This document shows positions 1 to 9,649 of a stretch of DNA of 64,000 bases, one piece after another. Source of the stretch: Moraxellaceae bacterium (GTDB lineage: Bacteria > Pseudomonadota > Gammaproteobacteria > Pseudomonadales > Moraxellaceae). Position 1 is the stretch's first letter; each line of letters begins with the position of its first letter. The notes beneath the pieces are model-generated. The model did no database searches. It was not told the origin of the DNA and saw only the letters and a program-made list of their open reading frames with translations. The stretch spans positions 20,819-84,818 of the forward strand of contig JAJFBF010000006.1 of NCBI GenBank assembly GCA_020697295.1. Reading direction: 5' to 3'. Both the position numbers and the translations under genes were made by a program.

Positions 1-1
1 G

Positions 2-385
2 TCCGGGATCCAGCGCATCCTGACCCCGATCGCCGACGCCAGCGGGCAACTCGTCATTGTGCGCGATACGCCCAATCCCGGCTTCAGCTCGCCCGAGTGC
101 CTGGCGCGCCAGGAATGGAATCCGACCCTGTCCTGGCGCCCCTGCAGCTTCGATGCCTCCCGCTCCCTGTCTCCGGCCGTACTAAAGGCCTACCGGTCGG
201 TTGCCGCCACCCGCCCCAATATCCACATTGTGGACATGTCATCGCTGATCTGTGCTGAAACTCCCTGCCAGGTGCGCCTGGGGGACCTCATCAAGTACCG
301 GGACGCCAACCACCTGAGCGACACCTTTGTACGGACACTGACAATCCCCCTGGCGGATGCCCTTTTCCAGGCCGGCGCACTCTGA
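2..385 (+). CDS. OafA/YrhL-type acyltransferase, C-terminal SGNH domain (partial, 5' end outside window)
   Basis: The reading frame is open from the left edge and stops at 383-385, so only about 127 C-terminal residues are seen. The segment ending in YRDANHLSDTF is the usual last block of the SGNH domain that follows the membrane acyltransferase-3 domain in OafA-like enzymes. The Asp and His in that block (DANHLS) are the expected catalytic pair. Such proteins O-acetylate lipopolysaccharide, capsule or other envelope glycans, with the SGNH part in the periplasm. A complete protein of the same type lies at 35942-37879. The substrate cannot be told. The nearby surface-polysaccharide genes suggest a glycan. 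Confidence 0.8.
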   Translation, partial: SGIQRILTPIADASGQLVIVRDTPNPGFSSPECLARQEWNPTLSWRPCSFDASRSLSPAVLKAYRSVAATRPNIHIVDMSSLICAETPCQVRLGDLIKYRDANHLSDTFVRTLTIPLADALFQAGAL

Positions 386-428
386 CGCCCCGGTCTTGCT
401 GCGCCGGCCCCCGGATGCTTGCCATTGC

Positions 429-457
429 TGCACCCGAGCGCCCATCCCCCCTATAAT
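429..457 (+). promoter_or_regulatory. probable sigma-70 promoter of valS
   Basis: A perfect -10 hexamer TATAAT lies at 452-457, 35 bases before the valS start. The hexamer 17 bases further up (429-434, TGCACC) is a poor -35. The call rests mainly on the -10 box and its position in the only gap upstream of valS. Confidence 0.5.
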
Positions 458-492
458 CGCGGGCCCAAGCCCCTTCTTCGAGCCTGCGCCCC

Positions 493-3330
493 ATGAGCAT
501 GGAACCCACCTTCAATCCCGCCGACCTTGAAAGCCAGTGTTACGACAACTGGGAAAAAGCCGGCTATTTCAAGCCTTCGGGCGTGGGCGACCCCTACTGC
601 ATCATGATCCCGCCGCCCAATGTCACGGGCTCGCTGCACATGGGCCATGGTTTCAACAACACCATCATGGACACCCTCATCCGCTACCGGCGCATGCAGG
701 GTCGCAACACCCTTTGGCAGCCCGGCACTGACCACGCCGGCATCGCCACCCAGATGGTGGTGGAGCGCCAGCTCGCCCAGCAGAACCTGACTCGCCACGA
801 CCTCGGCCGCGAGACCTTCCTCGACAAGGTGTGGGAATGGAAGGCGCAATCCGGCGGCACCATCACCCGCCAGATCCGCCGCCTGGGTTCCTCGGTGGAC
901 TGGTCGCGCGAACGCTTCACCATGGACGAAGGCCTCTCCAATGCCGTGAAGGAAGCCTTCGTCCGCCTGCACGAGGACGGCCTGATCTACCGCGGCAAGC
1001 GCCTGGTGAACTGGGATCCCAAGCTGCACACCGCGATCTCCGACCTGGAAGTGCTGAGCGAGGAAGAGAAGGGCTCGATGTGGCACTTCCGCTATTCGCT
1101 GGAAGACGGCAGCGGCGTGCTGGTGGTGGCCACCACGCGCCCCGAGACCATGCTGGGTGACACCGCCGTCGCCGTGCACCCGGACGACGAGCGCTACCAG
1201 AAGTTCCTCGGCAAGAAGGTGAGGTTGCCGGTGACCGGCCGCCTGATCCCGGTGATCGCCGACAGCTACGTCGACAAGGACTTCGGCACCGGCTGCGTGA
1301 AGATCACGCCGGCTCACGATTTCAACGACTATGAAGTGGGCAAGCGCCACAACCTGCCACTGATCAACATCTTCGACCGCGACGCGAAGGTGAAGGCGAA
1401 CTTCGACACGCTCAGCTACGCCAATGAAAAAGGCGCTGATGAAGCCGCGCCCGCCGATTACGCCGGCCTCGACCGCATCGTCGCGCGCAAGAAGATCGTG
1501 GCGCAGGCGGAAGGCGAGGGCTGGCTCGAGAAGATCGACCCGCACACGCTCAAGGTGCCGCGTGGCGACCGCTCCGGCGTGGTGATCGAGCCCTGGCTCA
1601 CGGACCAGTGGTATGTGAAGACCGCGCAACTGGCCCAGCCGGCCATCCGTGCAGTCGAGGACGGCCGCATCAGGTTCGTGCCCGAGCAATACCAGAACAT
1701 GTACTTCGCCTGGATGCGCGACATCCAGGACTGGTGCATCTCGCGCCAGCTCTGGTGGGGCCACCGCATCCCCGCCTGGTACGACGAGGACGGCCGCATC
1801 TACGTGGGCCGCTCGGAAGAAGAGGTGCGCGCCCGCCACAAGCTCAACCCGCTGATCAAGCTGCGCCAGGACGAGGATGTGCTCGACACCTGGTTCTCGT
1901 CTGGCCTGTGGACCTTCTCCACGCTGGGCTGGCCGGAGCAGACGCCGGACCTGAAGACTTTCCATCCCACCGACGTGCTGGTCACCGGCTTCGACATCAT
2001 CTTCTTCTGGGTCGCGCGCATGATCATGATGACCATGCATTTCATGCGCGACGAGACCGGTCGCCCCGAGGTGCCGTTCAAGACCGTGTACGTGCACGGC
2101 CTCGTGCGCGACTCCGAAGGCCAGAAGATGTCCAAGTCCAAGGGCAATGTGCTGGACCCGCTGGACCTGATCGACGGCATCGACCTCGAGACCCTGGTGC
2201 AGAAGCGCACCACCGGCCTGATGAAGCCGCAAGACGCGCCCAAGATCGAGAAAGCCACGCGCAAGGAGTTCCCGGAGGGCATCAAGTCCTATGGCACCGA
2301 CGCCCTGCGCTTCACTTTCGCCGCGCTCGCCACCACCGGCCGCGACATCAAGTTCGACATGAACCGCGTCGAGGGCTACCGCAATTTCTGCAACAAGCTG
2401 TGGAATGCCAGCCGCTACGTGCTGACCAACTGCGAGGGCCAGGACGTGGGCCTCGGCGGCGATGCCGTGGAGCTCTCCGTGGTCGACCGCTGGATCATCT
2501 CGCAATTGCAGCGCACCGAGCAGCAGGTCATCGCCGCGCTGGAGGATTTCCGCTTCGACCTCGCCGCCCAGGCCCTCTACGAGTTCACCTGGAACGAGTA
2601 TTGCGACTGGTATCTCGAGCTCACCAAGCCGGTGCTGACCGGCGAGGGCGTGAGCCTGGAGGCCAAGCGCGGCACCCGTCGCACCCTCGTACGGGTGCTG
2701 GAGACCCTGCTGCGCCTGATCCATCCCATCATGCCCTTCATTACCGAGGCCATCTGGCAGCGCACGAAGGGTCTGGCCGGCAAGGCGCCGGCCGCCAGCC
2801 TCATGGTCGAGAAGTACCCGACGCCCGACACCACCCGCATCGACCCGGTGGCCGAGGCCGACGTGCAGTGGCTGAAGGACGTCATCCTGGGCCTGCGCAA
2901 CATCCGCGGCGAGCTGGGCGTCTCCCCGGGCCGCACGGTCAATATGCTGCTGCAGAAGGGCACTACCCTCGACCATGAGCGCATCGGCCGCTTCGAGGCC
3001 TTCCTGCGCGCCCTGGCCCGCATCGAGGACGTGCGCTGGCTGGCCGCCGACGAAGAGCCGCCCATGGCGGCGACGGCACTGGTCGGCGAGCTCACTCTCC
3101 TTGTACCCTTGAAGGGTCTCGTGGACGTGCAGGCGGAAGTCGCCCGTCTCGGCAAGGAAATCGACCGCCTGCAACAGGATGTGGAGCGCCTGCAGTCCAA
3201 GCTCGGCAACGAGGCCTTCGTGGCCCGCGCCCCGGCCGATGTCGTGGCCAAGGAGCAGCAGCGACTGGACGACAACCTGCAGGCGGTACAGCAGCTCAGC
3301 GAACAGATGCAGCGCATCAAGGCGCTCTAG
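493..3330 (+). CDS. valS: valine--tRNA ligase
   Basis: Cytoplasmic class I aminoacyl-tRNA synthetase that charges tRNA-Val. The 945 residues are the usual full length. The HIGH signature appears as HMGH at residues 49-52 after PPPNVTGSL, and KMSKS is at 545-549. The CP1 editing insert lies between them, and the anticodon-binding domain follows. Residues from about 877 to the end are heptad-rich ([18 protein letters not shown]), the typical C-terminal coiled-coil arm. The ATG at 493 gives the standard N-terminus. A second ATG two codons on cannot be ruled out. The next gene starts 7 bases after the stop, so the two are probably cotranscribed. Confidence 0.98.
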   Translation: MSMEPTFNPADLESQCYDNWEKAGYFKPSGVGDPYCIMIPPPNVTGSLHMGHGFNNTIMDTLIRYRRMQGRNTLWQPGTDHAGIATQMVVERQLAQQNLTRHDLGRETFLDKVWEWKAQSGGTITRQIRRLGSSVDWSRERFTMDEGLSNAVKEAFVRLHEDGLIYRGKRLVNWDPKLHTAISDLEVLSEEEKGSMWHFRYSLEDGSGVLVVATTRPETMLGDTAVAVHPDDERYQKFLGKKVRLPVTGRLIPVIADSYVDKDFGTGCVKITPAHDFNDYEVGKRHNLPLINIFDRDAKVKANFDTLSYANEKGADEAAPADYAGLDRIVARKKIVAQAEGEGWLEKIDPHTLKVPRGDRSGVVIEPWLTDQWYVKTAQLAQPAIRAVEDGRIRFVPEQYQNMYFAWMRDIQDWCISRQLWWGHRIPAWYDEDGRIYVGRSEEEVRARHKLNPLIKLRQDEDVLDTWFSSGLWTFSTLGWPEQTPDLKTFHPTDVLVTGFDIIFFWVARMIMMTMHFMRDETGRPEVPFKTVYVHGLVRDSEGQKMSKSKGNVLDPLDLIDGIDLETLVQKRTTGLMKPQDAPKIEKATRKEFPEGIKSYGTDALRFTFAALATTGRDIKFDMNRVEGYRNFCNKLWNASRYVLTNCEGQDVGLGGDAVELSVVDRWIISQLQRTEQQVIAALEDFRFDLAAQALYEFTWNEYCDWYLELTKPVLTGEGVSLEAKRGTRRTLVRVLETLLRLIHPIMPFITEAIWQRTKGLAGKAPAASLMVEKYPTPDTTRIDPVAEADVQWLKDVILGLRNIRGELGVSPGRTVNMLLQKGTTLDHERIGRFEAFLRALARIEDVRWLAADEEPPMAATALVGELTLLVPLKGLVDVQAEVARLGKEIDRLQQDVERLQSKLGNEAFVARAPADVVAKEQQRLDDNLQAVQQLSEQMQRIKAL

Positions 3331-3337
3331 GGACTTC

Positions 3338-4237
3338 ATGAACCACACGTCCACCCAGCAGTTCCACGCCATCCTCTTCGCCGACGTGGCCGGCAGTACC
3401 CGGCTGTACGAAAAGCTGGGCGACCGTGCCGCCAAGCAGGCCATCAACAGCCTGCTGGAGCGCATGACGGCGGTGGCGCAGCGCTACAGCGGCGTGCTGG
3501 TGAAGACCATCGGCGATGAAATCCTCTGCCGCTTCCCCACCGCCGAGCGCTCGGTCAGCGCCGCCATCGCCATGCAGGAGGCCCTGGCGGCCGAAGCCCC
3601 CGACCCGGTGCGCCTGCAGATGCGCATGGGCCTGCAGTGGGGACCGGTCATCCTCGAGAGCGGCGACGTCTTTGGTGACGCCGTCAATATCGCCGCGCGC
3701 ATGAGCGCCATCGCCCGCGCCGGCCAGATCATCACAACCCGCGACACCATCGGCAGCCTGCCCGACGCCCTCGTGCTCAAGACCCGCCTCTTCGACAACA
3801 CCCATGTGAAGGGCAAGCAGGACAGCCTCGTGATCTACGAGGTGCTGTGGGAAGAGGAAGCCAACGCCACCGTCTTCATGGCCAACACGGCCCCCGGCAT
3901 CAGCTCGCAGGAAGTGGCGCCGCCCGTGCTCACGCTGCGCTACCAGGAGCTGGAGCGCACGCTTGAGCTTGGCGGCAATCTCGGTATCGGTCGCGCCGAG
4001 ACTTGCGAGTTCGTCGTGGCCAGCCCCCTCGCCTCGCGCGTACACGCCCGCATCGAAAGCCGTCGCGGCAAGTTCGTCTTTATCGACCAGAGCACCAACG
4101 GCAGCTATGTGCGCACGGAGGACGGCAATGTCGTCTACCTGCGCCGCGAAGAACTGCCTCTATGGGGCACGGGCGAGATTTCCCTCGGCGAGGCCTTCAG
4201 CGAGGACGGTACGCATGTGCTGCACTTCAGCATCTAG
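3338..4237 (+). CDS. class III adenylyl cyclase fused to FHA domain
   Basis: A 299-residue soluble protein. Residues 8-170 form a class III cyclase homology domain. The metal-binding aspartates are D16 (FADVAGST) and D60 (KTIGDE), the purine-selecting pair K56/D114 matches adenylyl rather than guanylyl cyclases, and the transition-state residues N117 and R121 (GDAVNIAAR) are kept, so it should be active and make cAMP. Residues 195-299 form an FHA domain with GR (218-219), SRVH (233-236) and NG (254-255), the phosphothreonine-binding residues. The frame is open further upstream inside valS, but the ATG at 3338, just after the valS stop, gives a normal start. The domain order suggests cyclase output gated by binding a phosphoprotein. 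The kinase is not visible here. Confidence 0.85.
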   Translation: MNHTSTQQFHAILFADVAGSTRLYEKLGDRAAKQAINSLLERMTAVAQRYSGVLVKTIGDEILCRFPTAERSVSAAIAMQEALAAEAPDPVRLQMRMGLQWGPVILESGDVFGDAVNIAARMSAIARAGQIITTRDTIGSLPDALVLKTRLFDNTHVKGKQDSLVIYEVLWEEEANATVFMANTAPGISSQEVAPPVLTLRYQELERTLELGGNLGIGRAETCEFVVASPLASRVHARIESRRGKFVFIDQSTNGSYVRTEDGNVVYLRREELPLWGTGEISLGEAFSEDGTHVLHFSI

Positions 4238-4282
4238 GCCTGCGGGTCTGCCTGGTGCGGTCTTGCGCCACATGAGCCTTGC

Positions 4283-5563
4283 GTGTTCCTGCGCCTGAGA
4301 CCGGGCAGCCTGGCTTCCGGCTCGCTGACCTATCTGCTGTCGAACCTCCTCAGCGCCGCCGTCCCATTCATCCTGATCCCCATCCTGACGCGCTATCTTT
4401 CGCCGGCAGAGTACGGCCAGGTGGGGATTTTCCAGGGCCTGGTCACCGGCCTTGCCGCCATCATCGGCCTCAATGCCACCGGCGCCGCCGCTCGCAAGCT
4501 TTATGATGACGACCTGTCACCTCAGGACCTCAGCCACTTCATCGGCGCCTGCCTGCAAATCCTGCTGGCCAGTGCCACCGTCCTGTTCATCCTCTCGCTT
4601 TTTTTCCACGCAGACGCAGCCGGCTGGCTCGGACTGGAAAGTGCCTGGTTGCTCTGGAGCGTGCCCGTTAGCGCCGCCGGCTTTGTCATCAACTTGCGCC
4701 TGAGCCAGTGGCAGATACGCAGGCAGGCACTTCAATACGGTGCCCTGCAGGTGACGCAGTCACTGCTGCTGCTGCTGCTGGCGCTGCTGCTGGTCGTGGG
4801 AATGGGGCAAGGGGCGGCGGGCCGGATCGAGGCCCAGGTTGCGGCAGTCGCCGCCTGCGCCCTGCTTGCCCTCCACTTTCTCAGGCGGGACGATTTGCTG
4901 GGATGGGCATGGCGCCCGGTGTACATCCGCGAGGCCCTCGCCTACGGAGTGCCGCTGGTACCGCATATCGCCGGGATTTTCCTGCTGGGCATGGCCGACC
5001 GCTTCTTTATCAATTCGGAGCTGGGGCCGGCGCAGGCGGGCATCTACCTGGTGGCGGTCCAGCTCAGCTCGATCATGGCCATCGTCTTTGATGCCATCAA
5101 CAAGGCCTACATTCCCTGGCTATTTGAACGCCTGAAACGGGACAACGTCGCCGAGAAACGGCAGACCGTGCAGCTCACCTATCTCTACTTCGCCCTGGCG
5201 CTGGCGACAGCCGGCCTTTTCTTCCTGGCCGGCCCCGCCGTCATCCGCTTGCTGGCCGGCGAACAATACGGTGCCGCCGCCAGCGTGCTGGGTTGGCTCG
5301 CCCTCGGCCAGGCCTTCGGCGGCGGCTACTTCATGGTCACCAATTACATTCTCTATTCGAAGAAGACCGCCATGATGTCGCTGGCCACAGTGAGCTGCGG
5401 CGCGCTCAACATCGGCCTGCTCCTGGTGCTGGTGCCCGCCTGGGGGCTGCAGGGTGCGGCGGCGGCCTACACGGTCGCCATGGCCTGCCGTTTCTTCTGG
5501 ATGTGGTGGCTGGCACAACGACGGCACCCGATGCCCTGGGGCCTGGGGCGCACCGCTGCCTGA
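4283..5563 (+). CDS. Wzx/MATE-like polysaccharide flippase
   Basis: A 426-residue integral membrane protein with about 12 hydrophobic segments and no large soluble domain, as in the lipopolysaccharide/oligosaccharide flippases of the MOP superfamily. The N-terminal stretch SLTYLLSNLLSAAVPFILIP followed by LTRYLSPAEYGQ is typical of Wzx-like proteins. It would move undecaprenyl-linked repeat units across the inner membrane. The start chosen is GTG 4283. It is convergent with the nonulosonate operon, their ends only 5 bases apart, and is a plausible exporter for a glycan containing that sugar. A run of CTG codons encodes a Leu stretch near 4765-4795. Confidence 0.8.
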   Translation: MFLRLRPGSLASGSLTYLLSNLLSAAVPFILIPILTRYLSPAEYGQVGIFQGLVTGLAAIIGLNATGAAARKLYDDDLSPQDLSHFIGACLQILLASATVLFILSLFFHADAAGWLGLESAWLLWSVPVSAAGFVINLRLSQWQIRRQALQYGALQVTQSLLLLLLALLLVVGMGQGAAGRIEAQVAAVAACALLALHFLRRDDLLGWAWRPVYIREALAYGVPLVPHIAGIFLLGMADRFFINSELGPAQAGIYLVAVQLSSIMAIVFDAINKAYIPWLFERLKRDNVAEKRQTVQLTYLYFALALATAGLFFLAGPAVIRLLAGEQYGAAASVLGWLALGQAFGGGYFMVTNYILYSKKTAMMSLATVSCGALNIGLLLVLVPAWGLQGAAAAYTVAMACRFFWMWWLAQRRHPMPWGLGRTAA

Positions 5564-5568
5564 TCCGC

Positions 5569-6246
5569 TCAGCCGGCGGCCAGCGCGCGCCGCACCACCT
5601 CGAAGACCCGTTCGTTGCCGAGCTCGCTCAGGTGGTGGTTGTCACTGGTGACCACCGCCTCCGGTGGCTCGCCGGCAAAACAGTCCCCCAGAAAACCCTC
5701 ACCGAACACCTCGCCGAGGATGAGGTTGTAATCCGCAATGGACTGCGCGACCAGGGGATTCCGTCGCCGGTACTCCGCCGTGGCCGGGGCCACCGGCAGC
5801 ACCAGAATGCGCGTATCGGGAAACAGCGAGCGGAACTCCAGCAGATTGCGCCGGAACTCCTCGGGCTCCACATAGTGGATGTTGCGCAACCTGACCAGCG
5901 ATGCATAGAAACGCTTCACCAGGGCATGTACGAACCGGGACAGGAATCCCGGCAATCGTGCCAGCAGCGACAGTTCGATGCGCTTCAACGCACGCGGATA
6001 GGCATCAACGATCCCTACCTGCAACACGATCACATCCGGCACGATGGCCGCGTGATAGAGCCGGGACATGGCCAGCAATTGACGGCTGTCGAGACCTGGA
6101 ACTGTCGACAAGCGGAAACGAAACCGGTCACTGCCCTCATCCACCAGCCGGTAGACCCAACAGACGTCATCCGCCAGTAATTCCGGCCGTGTTCGGGGCA
6201 CCCCCAGCGAATCGGTCAGGATCAGTATTTTTTTCATGGCGGGCAT
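5569..6246 (-). CDS. SGNH/GDSL-type hydrolase (last gene of glycan operon)
   Basis: About 225 residues. The N-terminus ILILTDSLGVPR holds the block I Asp-Ser, and near the C-terminus SDNHHLSELG gives the block V D-x-x-H pair, so a serine esterase or acetyl-transfer active site is probable. There is no signal peptide or membrane segment, so it is probably cytoplasmic. The start overlaps the stop of the upstream oxidoreductase as TGATG. A second ATG three codons on (6237) is equally possible. Genes of this kind in surface-glycan clusters add or remove O-acyl groups. Which is done here cannot be read from the sequence. Confidence 0.7.
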   Translation of the reverse strand: MPAMKKILILTDSLGVPRTRPELLADDVCWVYRLVDEGSDRFRFRLSTVPGLDSRQLLAMSRLYHAAIVPDVIVLQVGIVDAYPRALKRIELSLLARLPGFLSRFVHALVKRFYASLVRLRNIHYVEPEEFRRNLLEFRSLFPDTRILVLPVAPATAEYRRRNPLVAQSIADYNLILGEVFGEGFLGDCFAGEPPEAVVTSDNHHLSELGNERVFEVVRRALAAG

Positions 6247-7184
6247 CAGGCGTAGCCGGCGATGCGGACATAGTGCCGGCAATTCAGCAGGTGATCGTCC
6301 AGCGTGCACAGCTCCGGACCGCCGCCGGCAAGAAACTGCTGTACTTGCAGATAGAGACCTGGCTTGTAGTCGCGATCAAGGTCACTTGCGGTGTCGAGGA
6401 TGTCGACTTTTACACTGCCGAGCAGCTGCACACGAAGCTCCTCCAGGGGACGGAAAATAAACCGGCGCCGTGCCGTCATCACTTCCACGCCCCAGCGGCC
6501 TGGCGCTTCCCAATCGCCACTGTAGGAAAAAAGGGCACCCGCCTCGGTCTCGCCAGCCCCGGAAAAGCGCGCTGCCCGGCTGTGCCAGGGCAATGCGCCT
6601 GCCACGAAACTCTGCAATTTCCGCGGTCGGCCGCCCAGGTAGAACGCCAGGTCGGTGACATGGCTGGTGTTGCCGAGGAACCAGTTCTCCTTGACGCCAT
6701 CAGGCTTGATGATCGGCGTTATGACATGCCCCCATTCGGTGATCTCGAAATTGAAGCTTGTGACGCCTCCGTCCTCCGCGATCAGCTCGCGTGCCTTCAT
6801 CACCGAGGCGAAACAACGCCGGTTGTAGGCAATGAAAACGGACGCGCCATGCCGCGCAGCGGTAGCGGCCAAATTCTCGATCTGGTCCAGGGTGAGGCCG
6901 CCCGGCTTTTCCACCAGCAGCCGGGTGACTCCCTGCTCGATGAGCCGGCAAGCTACCTTGGCCAGTGCTTCGACACCGACGGCCACGATGGCCTCGCGGA
7001 TCGGGGACCGGTTGCTGCCAAGGTAGCCGTCGAGCCCCCCGGCAATGGCAGGGACGCCCGTGGCGGCGGCAAAGGCCTCTGCCGAGCCCTCACCCCGGCC
7101 CACCGCCACGAAGGGCCGCTGCATGCCTTGCAGCACTTTCGCGTAGTGCACGGCCATGGGCCCCGCGCCAACCAGCAAGATCAT
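6246..7184 (-). CDS. Gfo/Idh/MocA-family oxidoreductase (second of tandem pair)
   Basis: A 312-residue NAD(P)-dependent sugar oxidoreductase-like protein. An N-terminal Rossmann motif (ILLVGAGPMA) is followed by the family signature LLVEKPGG near the domain boundary, where the Lys is the usual catalytic residue, and by NRR in the C-terminal sheet domain. The frame begins at a TTG (7190), but GAGGG seven bases before ATG 7184 favours the ATG. It follows another Gfo/Idh protein after a 12-base gap and is coupled to the SGNH gene. Probably it oxidises or reduces a nucleotide-sugar intermediate. The substrate is unknown. Confidence 0.75.
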   Translation of the reverse strand: MILLVGAGPMAVHYAKVLQGMQRPFVAVGRGEGSAEAFAAATGVPAIAGGLDGYLGSNRSPIREAIVAVGVEALAKVACRLIEQGVTRLLVEKPGGLTLDQIENLAATAARHGASVFIAYNRRCFASVMKARELIAEDGGVTSFNFEITEWGHVITPIIKPDGVKENWFLGNTSHVTDLAFYLGGRPRKLQSFVAGALPWHSRAARFSGAGETEAGALFSYSGDWEAPGRWGVEVMTARRRFIFRPLEELRVQLLGSVKVDILDTASDLDRDYKPGLYLQVQQFLAGGGPELCTLDDHLLNCRHYVRIAGYA

Positions 7185-7196
7185 CTGCAACCCTCG

Positions 7197-8174
7197 TCAG
7201 GTAATCGGACAAACCAAAAGCGCGGCATCATCGTGCCCACGGAAAAAATCGAGCATCCCCGCCAGGAAGGGTCGATGCAGCGCCGAGGACTCGGCATATG
7301 TAGCAAGAGCCGGCATTTCGCCGGCGAGTACAGACTGTGCCACAAGGTGGGTCAACTGGCTCTGATAGGACACCGGGAAAGGAATCGTCTCGACTCTTCC
7401 GTCCGCCTTGTACGTGATCCGGCACTCGCCAGCGGCTTCGTCGACGTCAATCGCGTAATTTGCAGACTCGAGATGTACGCGGACCCTGGCTGGAGCCTCG
7501 TCCACGCAGACGGCGAGTTCGAACCGGCTATTGCCGGCCCGGCCCGCCAGGCGGCCCGTGACCTCTTGATAACCCTGGCGCTTGCTGGCCAGCACCGCCT
7601 GCAGGCCTGAGGTATCGAGCACGTAGTCAGTGCCGCCGCCAACAAAGGCCCACAGGTCAATGAAGTGAATGGCATTGCACGCCATGCCCCAGTTGTTTCC
7701 CGCCACGTGAAGGGACACGCCGCCTTCGCTCGAAAGTAATTCGCGCAGGTGCTGATAGCCCGGAAACATGCGGCGCGGACAATTCACCCAGGTCCGGGTG
7801 GGAAATGCCGCCAGCAGTGCGGAAGCCTCGTCCAGTTGCGCAACCGACTGGAACAGGACCTTTTCCAGCAGCAAGTACCGAACCGCCGACCGACCGAGAA
7901 GATCACGCAACACAGAGAGACGGCAATTGGCGCTGGTGGCGATGACGCAAAAATCAACGGCGGGGATAGCGGCCTCATCCAGATCCAGGCAATAGCGGAT
8001 ATCACGCACTTGCGGCGATGCCGTAACCTGGGCAAGCCGCTCACGGGCCAGCGCCAGGGCGGCCGGCGACGGATCAACCACGGTAATGGCGACATCACTG
8101 GCCTGGAACTGCGCCAGCGCCTGCAGATGCCGGCTACCGAGCTGGCCTGCGCCGATCAGGAGCAGCTGCTGCAT
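7197..8174 (-). CDS. Gfo/Idh/MocA-like oxidoreductase (first of tandem pair)
   Basis: A 325-residue protein with an N-terminal Rossmann fold (LLLIGAGQLGSRHLQAL) and the Gfo/Idh layout. At the signature site it reads LLLEKVLFQS instead of the usual EKPL: the Lys is kept but the Pro is lost. It begins 25 bases after the SDR gene and runs straight into the second Gfo/Idh gene. Similar proteins are found in nonulosonate and flagellin-glycan clusters, mostly without assigned reactions. It is divergent from its neighbour and is not a recent duplicate of it. Confidence 0.7.
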   Translation of the reverse strand: MQQLLLIGAGQLGSRHLQALAQFQASDVAITVVDPSPAALALARERLAQVTASPQVRDIRYCLDLDEAAIPAVDFCVIATSANCRLSVLRDLLGRSAVRYLLLEKVLFQSVAQLDEASALLAAFPTRTWVNCPRRMFPGYQHLRELLSSEGGVSLHVAGNNWGMACNAIHFIDLWAFVGGGTDYVLDTSGLQAVLASKRQGYQEVTGRLAGRAGNSRFELAVCVDEAPARVRVHLESANYAIDVDEAAGECRITYKADGRVETIPFPVSYQSQLTHLVAQSVLAGEMPALATYAESSALHRPFLAGMLDFFRGHDDAALLVCPIT

Positions 8175-8199
8175 GCATATGCCTCATCAGTAGTGGGCG

Positions 8200-8961
8200 T
8201 CATAACGTGAACCCGTCGTCGACCACGATATTCTGGCCATTGATGGAGGCCGACAGACCAGACAGCAGGAAGAGAATGGTGCCGGTGACGTCCTCCGGCG
8301 CCAGCATGCCCTGCCCCATGGTTTCGGCCCGGTATTTTTCCAGGAAGGCCTGCGGCTGATGATCAAAGATCCCGCCCGGACTCACGCAGTTCACGCGAAA
8401 GCGGCTGTCGGTCACAAAGCTCGCAACATACCGGGTCAGATGAATGAGGGCCGACTTGATGGCCGCATACTCCACCGGCATGGTCATGGGCGTGCCTTCA
8501 TATATCCCGAAGCGTGGCGCCACGACACCGTAGATGGAGGCGATATTGACCAGCGCGAACGGCTGCTGCACGCGCGCGAAATAACTGGCGCACTGCTGCA
8601 TGAACAAGAAGGAGGAACCCAGATGCAAGGACAGGTTCTCGTTGAAGTCGGCCAGCGACACATCGGGAAATCTCGTGCCGTAGCGGCGATTGCGCGGATA
8701 CGTGCAGTTTACGGCACCATCAATGGCGGACAGCCCGGCAAAAAAGGCACTGACCGCTGGCTCGTCAGTGACATCCAGCGCCACCACTGAGACACGACCT
8801 GCCGCCTCGGGGGCCCCGGCTTCGGCCAGGCGCTGCGCGATGCGTTCCGGGCTGACATCGGCAGCGACCACCTCGGCACCGGCCGCAAGCAGCGCCACCA
8901 CCAGGCGGCTCCCCAGCAGGCCGGCCGCGCCGGCTACCAGAATTTTCTTATCCTTCAGCAT
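8200..8961 (-). CDS. short-chain dehydrogenase/reductase (PtmA-like)
   Basis: A 253-residue SDR. The nucleotide-binding motif GAAGLLGSRL lies near residue 11 and the catalytic region YAAIKSALIHLTRYVA supplies Tyr and Lys, followed by NCVSPGGI. The frame is open further up, but ATG 8961 places the Rossmann motif correctly and overlaps the end of the CMP-sugar synthetase gene by 14 bases, showing translational coupling. PtmA of Campylobacter flagellin glycosylation is an SDR in the same setting, next to the CMP-nonulosonate synthetase. Its exact step here is inferred only from that context. Confidence 0.75.
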   Translation of the reverse strand: MLKDKKILVAGAAGLLGSRLVVALLAAGAEVVAADVSPERIAQRLAEAGAPEAAGRVSVVALDVTDEPAVSAFFAGLSAIDGAVNCTYPRNRRYGTRFPDVSLADFNENLSLHLGSSFLFMQQCASYFARVQQPFALVNIASIYGVVAPRFGIYEGTPMTMPVEYAAIKSALIHLTRYVASFVTDSRFRVNCVSPGGIFDHQPQAFLEKYRAETMGQGMLAPEDVTGTILFLLSGLSASINGQNIVVDDGFTL

Positions 8962-9649
8962 GACTTGCCCCGGCTTGCTCGAGCATGAACTCGGCCATCT
9001 TGAAATCGTAGATATCGTCAATATCAACTGCGCGTTCGCGCGGAACAATCACCGACTTCACGCGGCCATCGAAAACGCGCTCATGCCCGAGAACGAAGGC
9101 CGGGCGTGTCGCATAGGCAACAGTGGTGATGTCATAGATGGGCGGCGCATCCTGGCGGCGCACAATGCCTGTGCTGGCGCAGACCACATGACTGCTGCCG
9201 TCGGGCTCGCGCACCACCATGTTGAAATAGGGATTGCGCGTTGCGGGCGTCACCGTGATCACGACATCCGTATCCGCGTCCAGGGCATCCAGGCAGTTCT
9301 GCACATCCCTGGCCGCGCGCAGGGGGCTGGTGGCGGGCAGACTGAGGAAGACCTCAAAGTGCTCGCCGCGCGCCTCGAGGGTGCGGATGGCGTGCTGCCA
9401 GGCCAGCCACTCGGAGGCCGTATCGCCCGCCAGCACTTCGGGACGCTGGATCACCTCCGCGCCGTATTCGCGCGCTACCACCGCAATCTCCTCCGCGTCA
9501 GTGGAGACTATGACCTTGGCTACAGACGGCAACTGGCGGGCAACCTGGATGGAGCGCGCCAGCAGGGGAATGCCGCCCAGCGGCCGGATATTCTTGCCCG
9601 GCAGGCCCTTGGAGCCGCCGCGCGCAAAAATGAAGGCATACACGCTCAT
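8948..9649 (-). CDS. CMP-nonulosonate (CMP-legionaminate/sialate-type) cytidylyltransferase
   Basis: A 233-residue enzyme that activates a 2-keto sugar acid with CTP. The N-terminus IFARGGSKGLPGKNIRPLGG is the CTP-binding motif of the NeuA/LegF/PseF family, and SLPATSPLR is the matching mid-protein motif. The length is that of single-domain CMP-sugar synthetases. It starts in an ATGA overlap with the upstream oxidoreductase. In this operon, with NeuB and NeuC homologues and the PtmE-like gene, a LegF/PtmB role (CMP-legionaminate) is most likely. CMP-sialate or CMP-pseudaminate is less likely. Confidence 0.88.
   Translation of the reverse strand: MSVYAFIFARGGSKGLPGKNIRPLGGIPLLARSIQVARQLPSVAKVIVSTDAEEIAVVAREYGAEVIQRPEVLAGDTASEWLAWQHAIRTLEARGEHFEVFLSLPATSPLRAARDVQNCLDALDADTDVVITVTPATRNPYFNMVVREPDGSSHVVCASTGIVRRQDAPPIYDITTVAYATRPAFVLGHERVFDGRVKSVIVPRERAVDIDDIYDFKMAEFMLEQAGASHAEG

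Noticed and set aside
451-3465. Long open frame on the minus strand opposite valS
   Set aside because: Shadow of valS; no recognisable domain, and it runs across the valS promoter and into the next gene.
4765-4795. CTG repeats in the flippase gene as a phase-variable tract
   Set aside because: The unit is three bases, so length changes keep the frame; it encodes a Leu-rich membrane helix.
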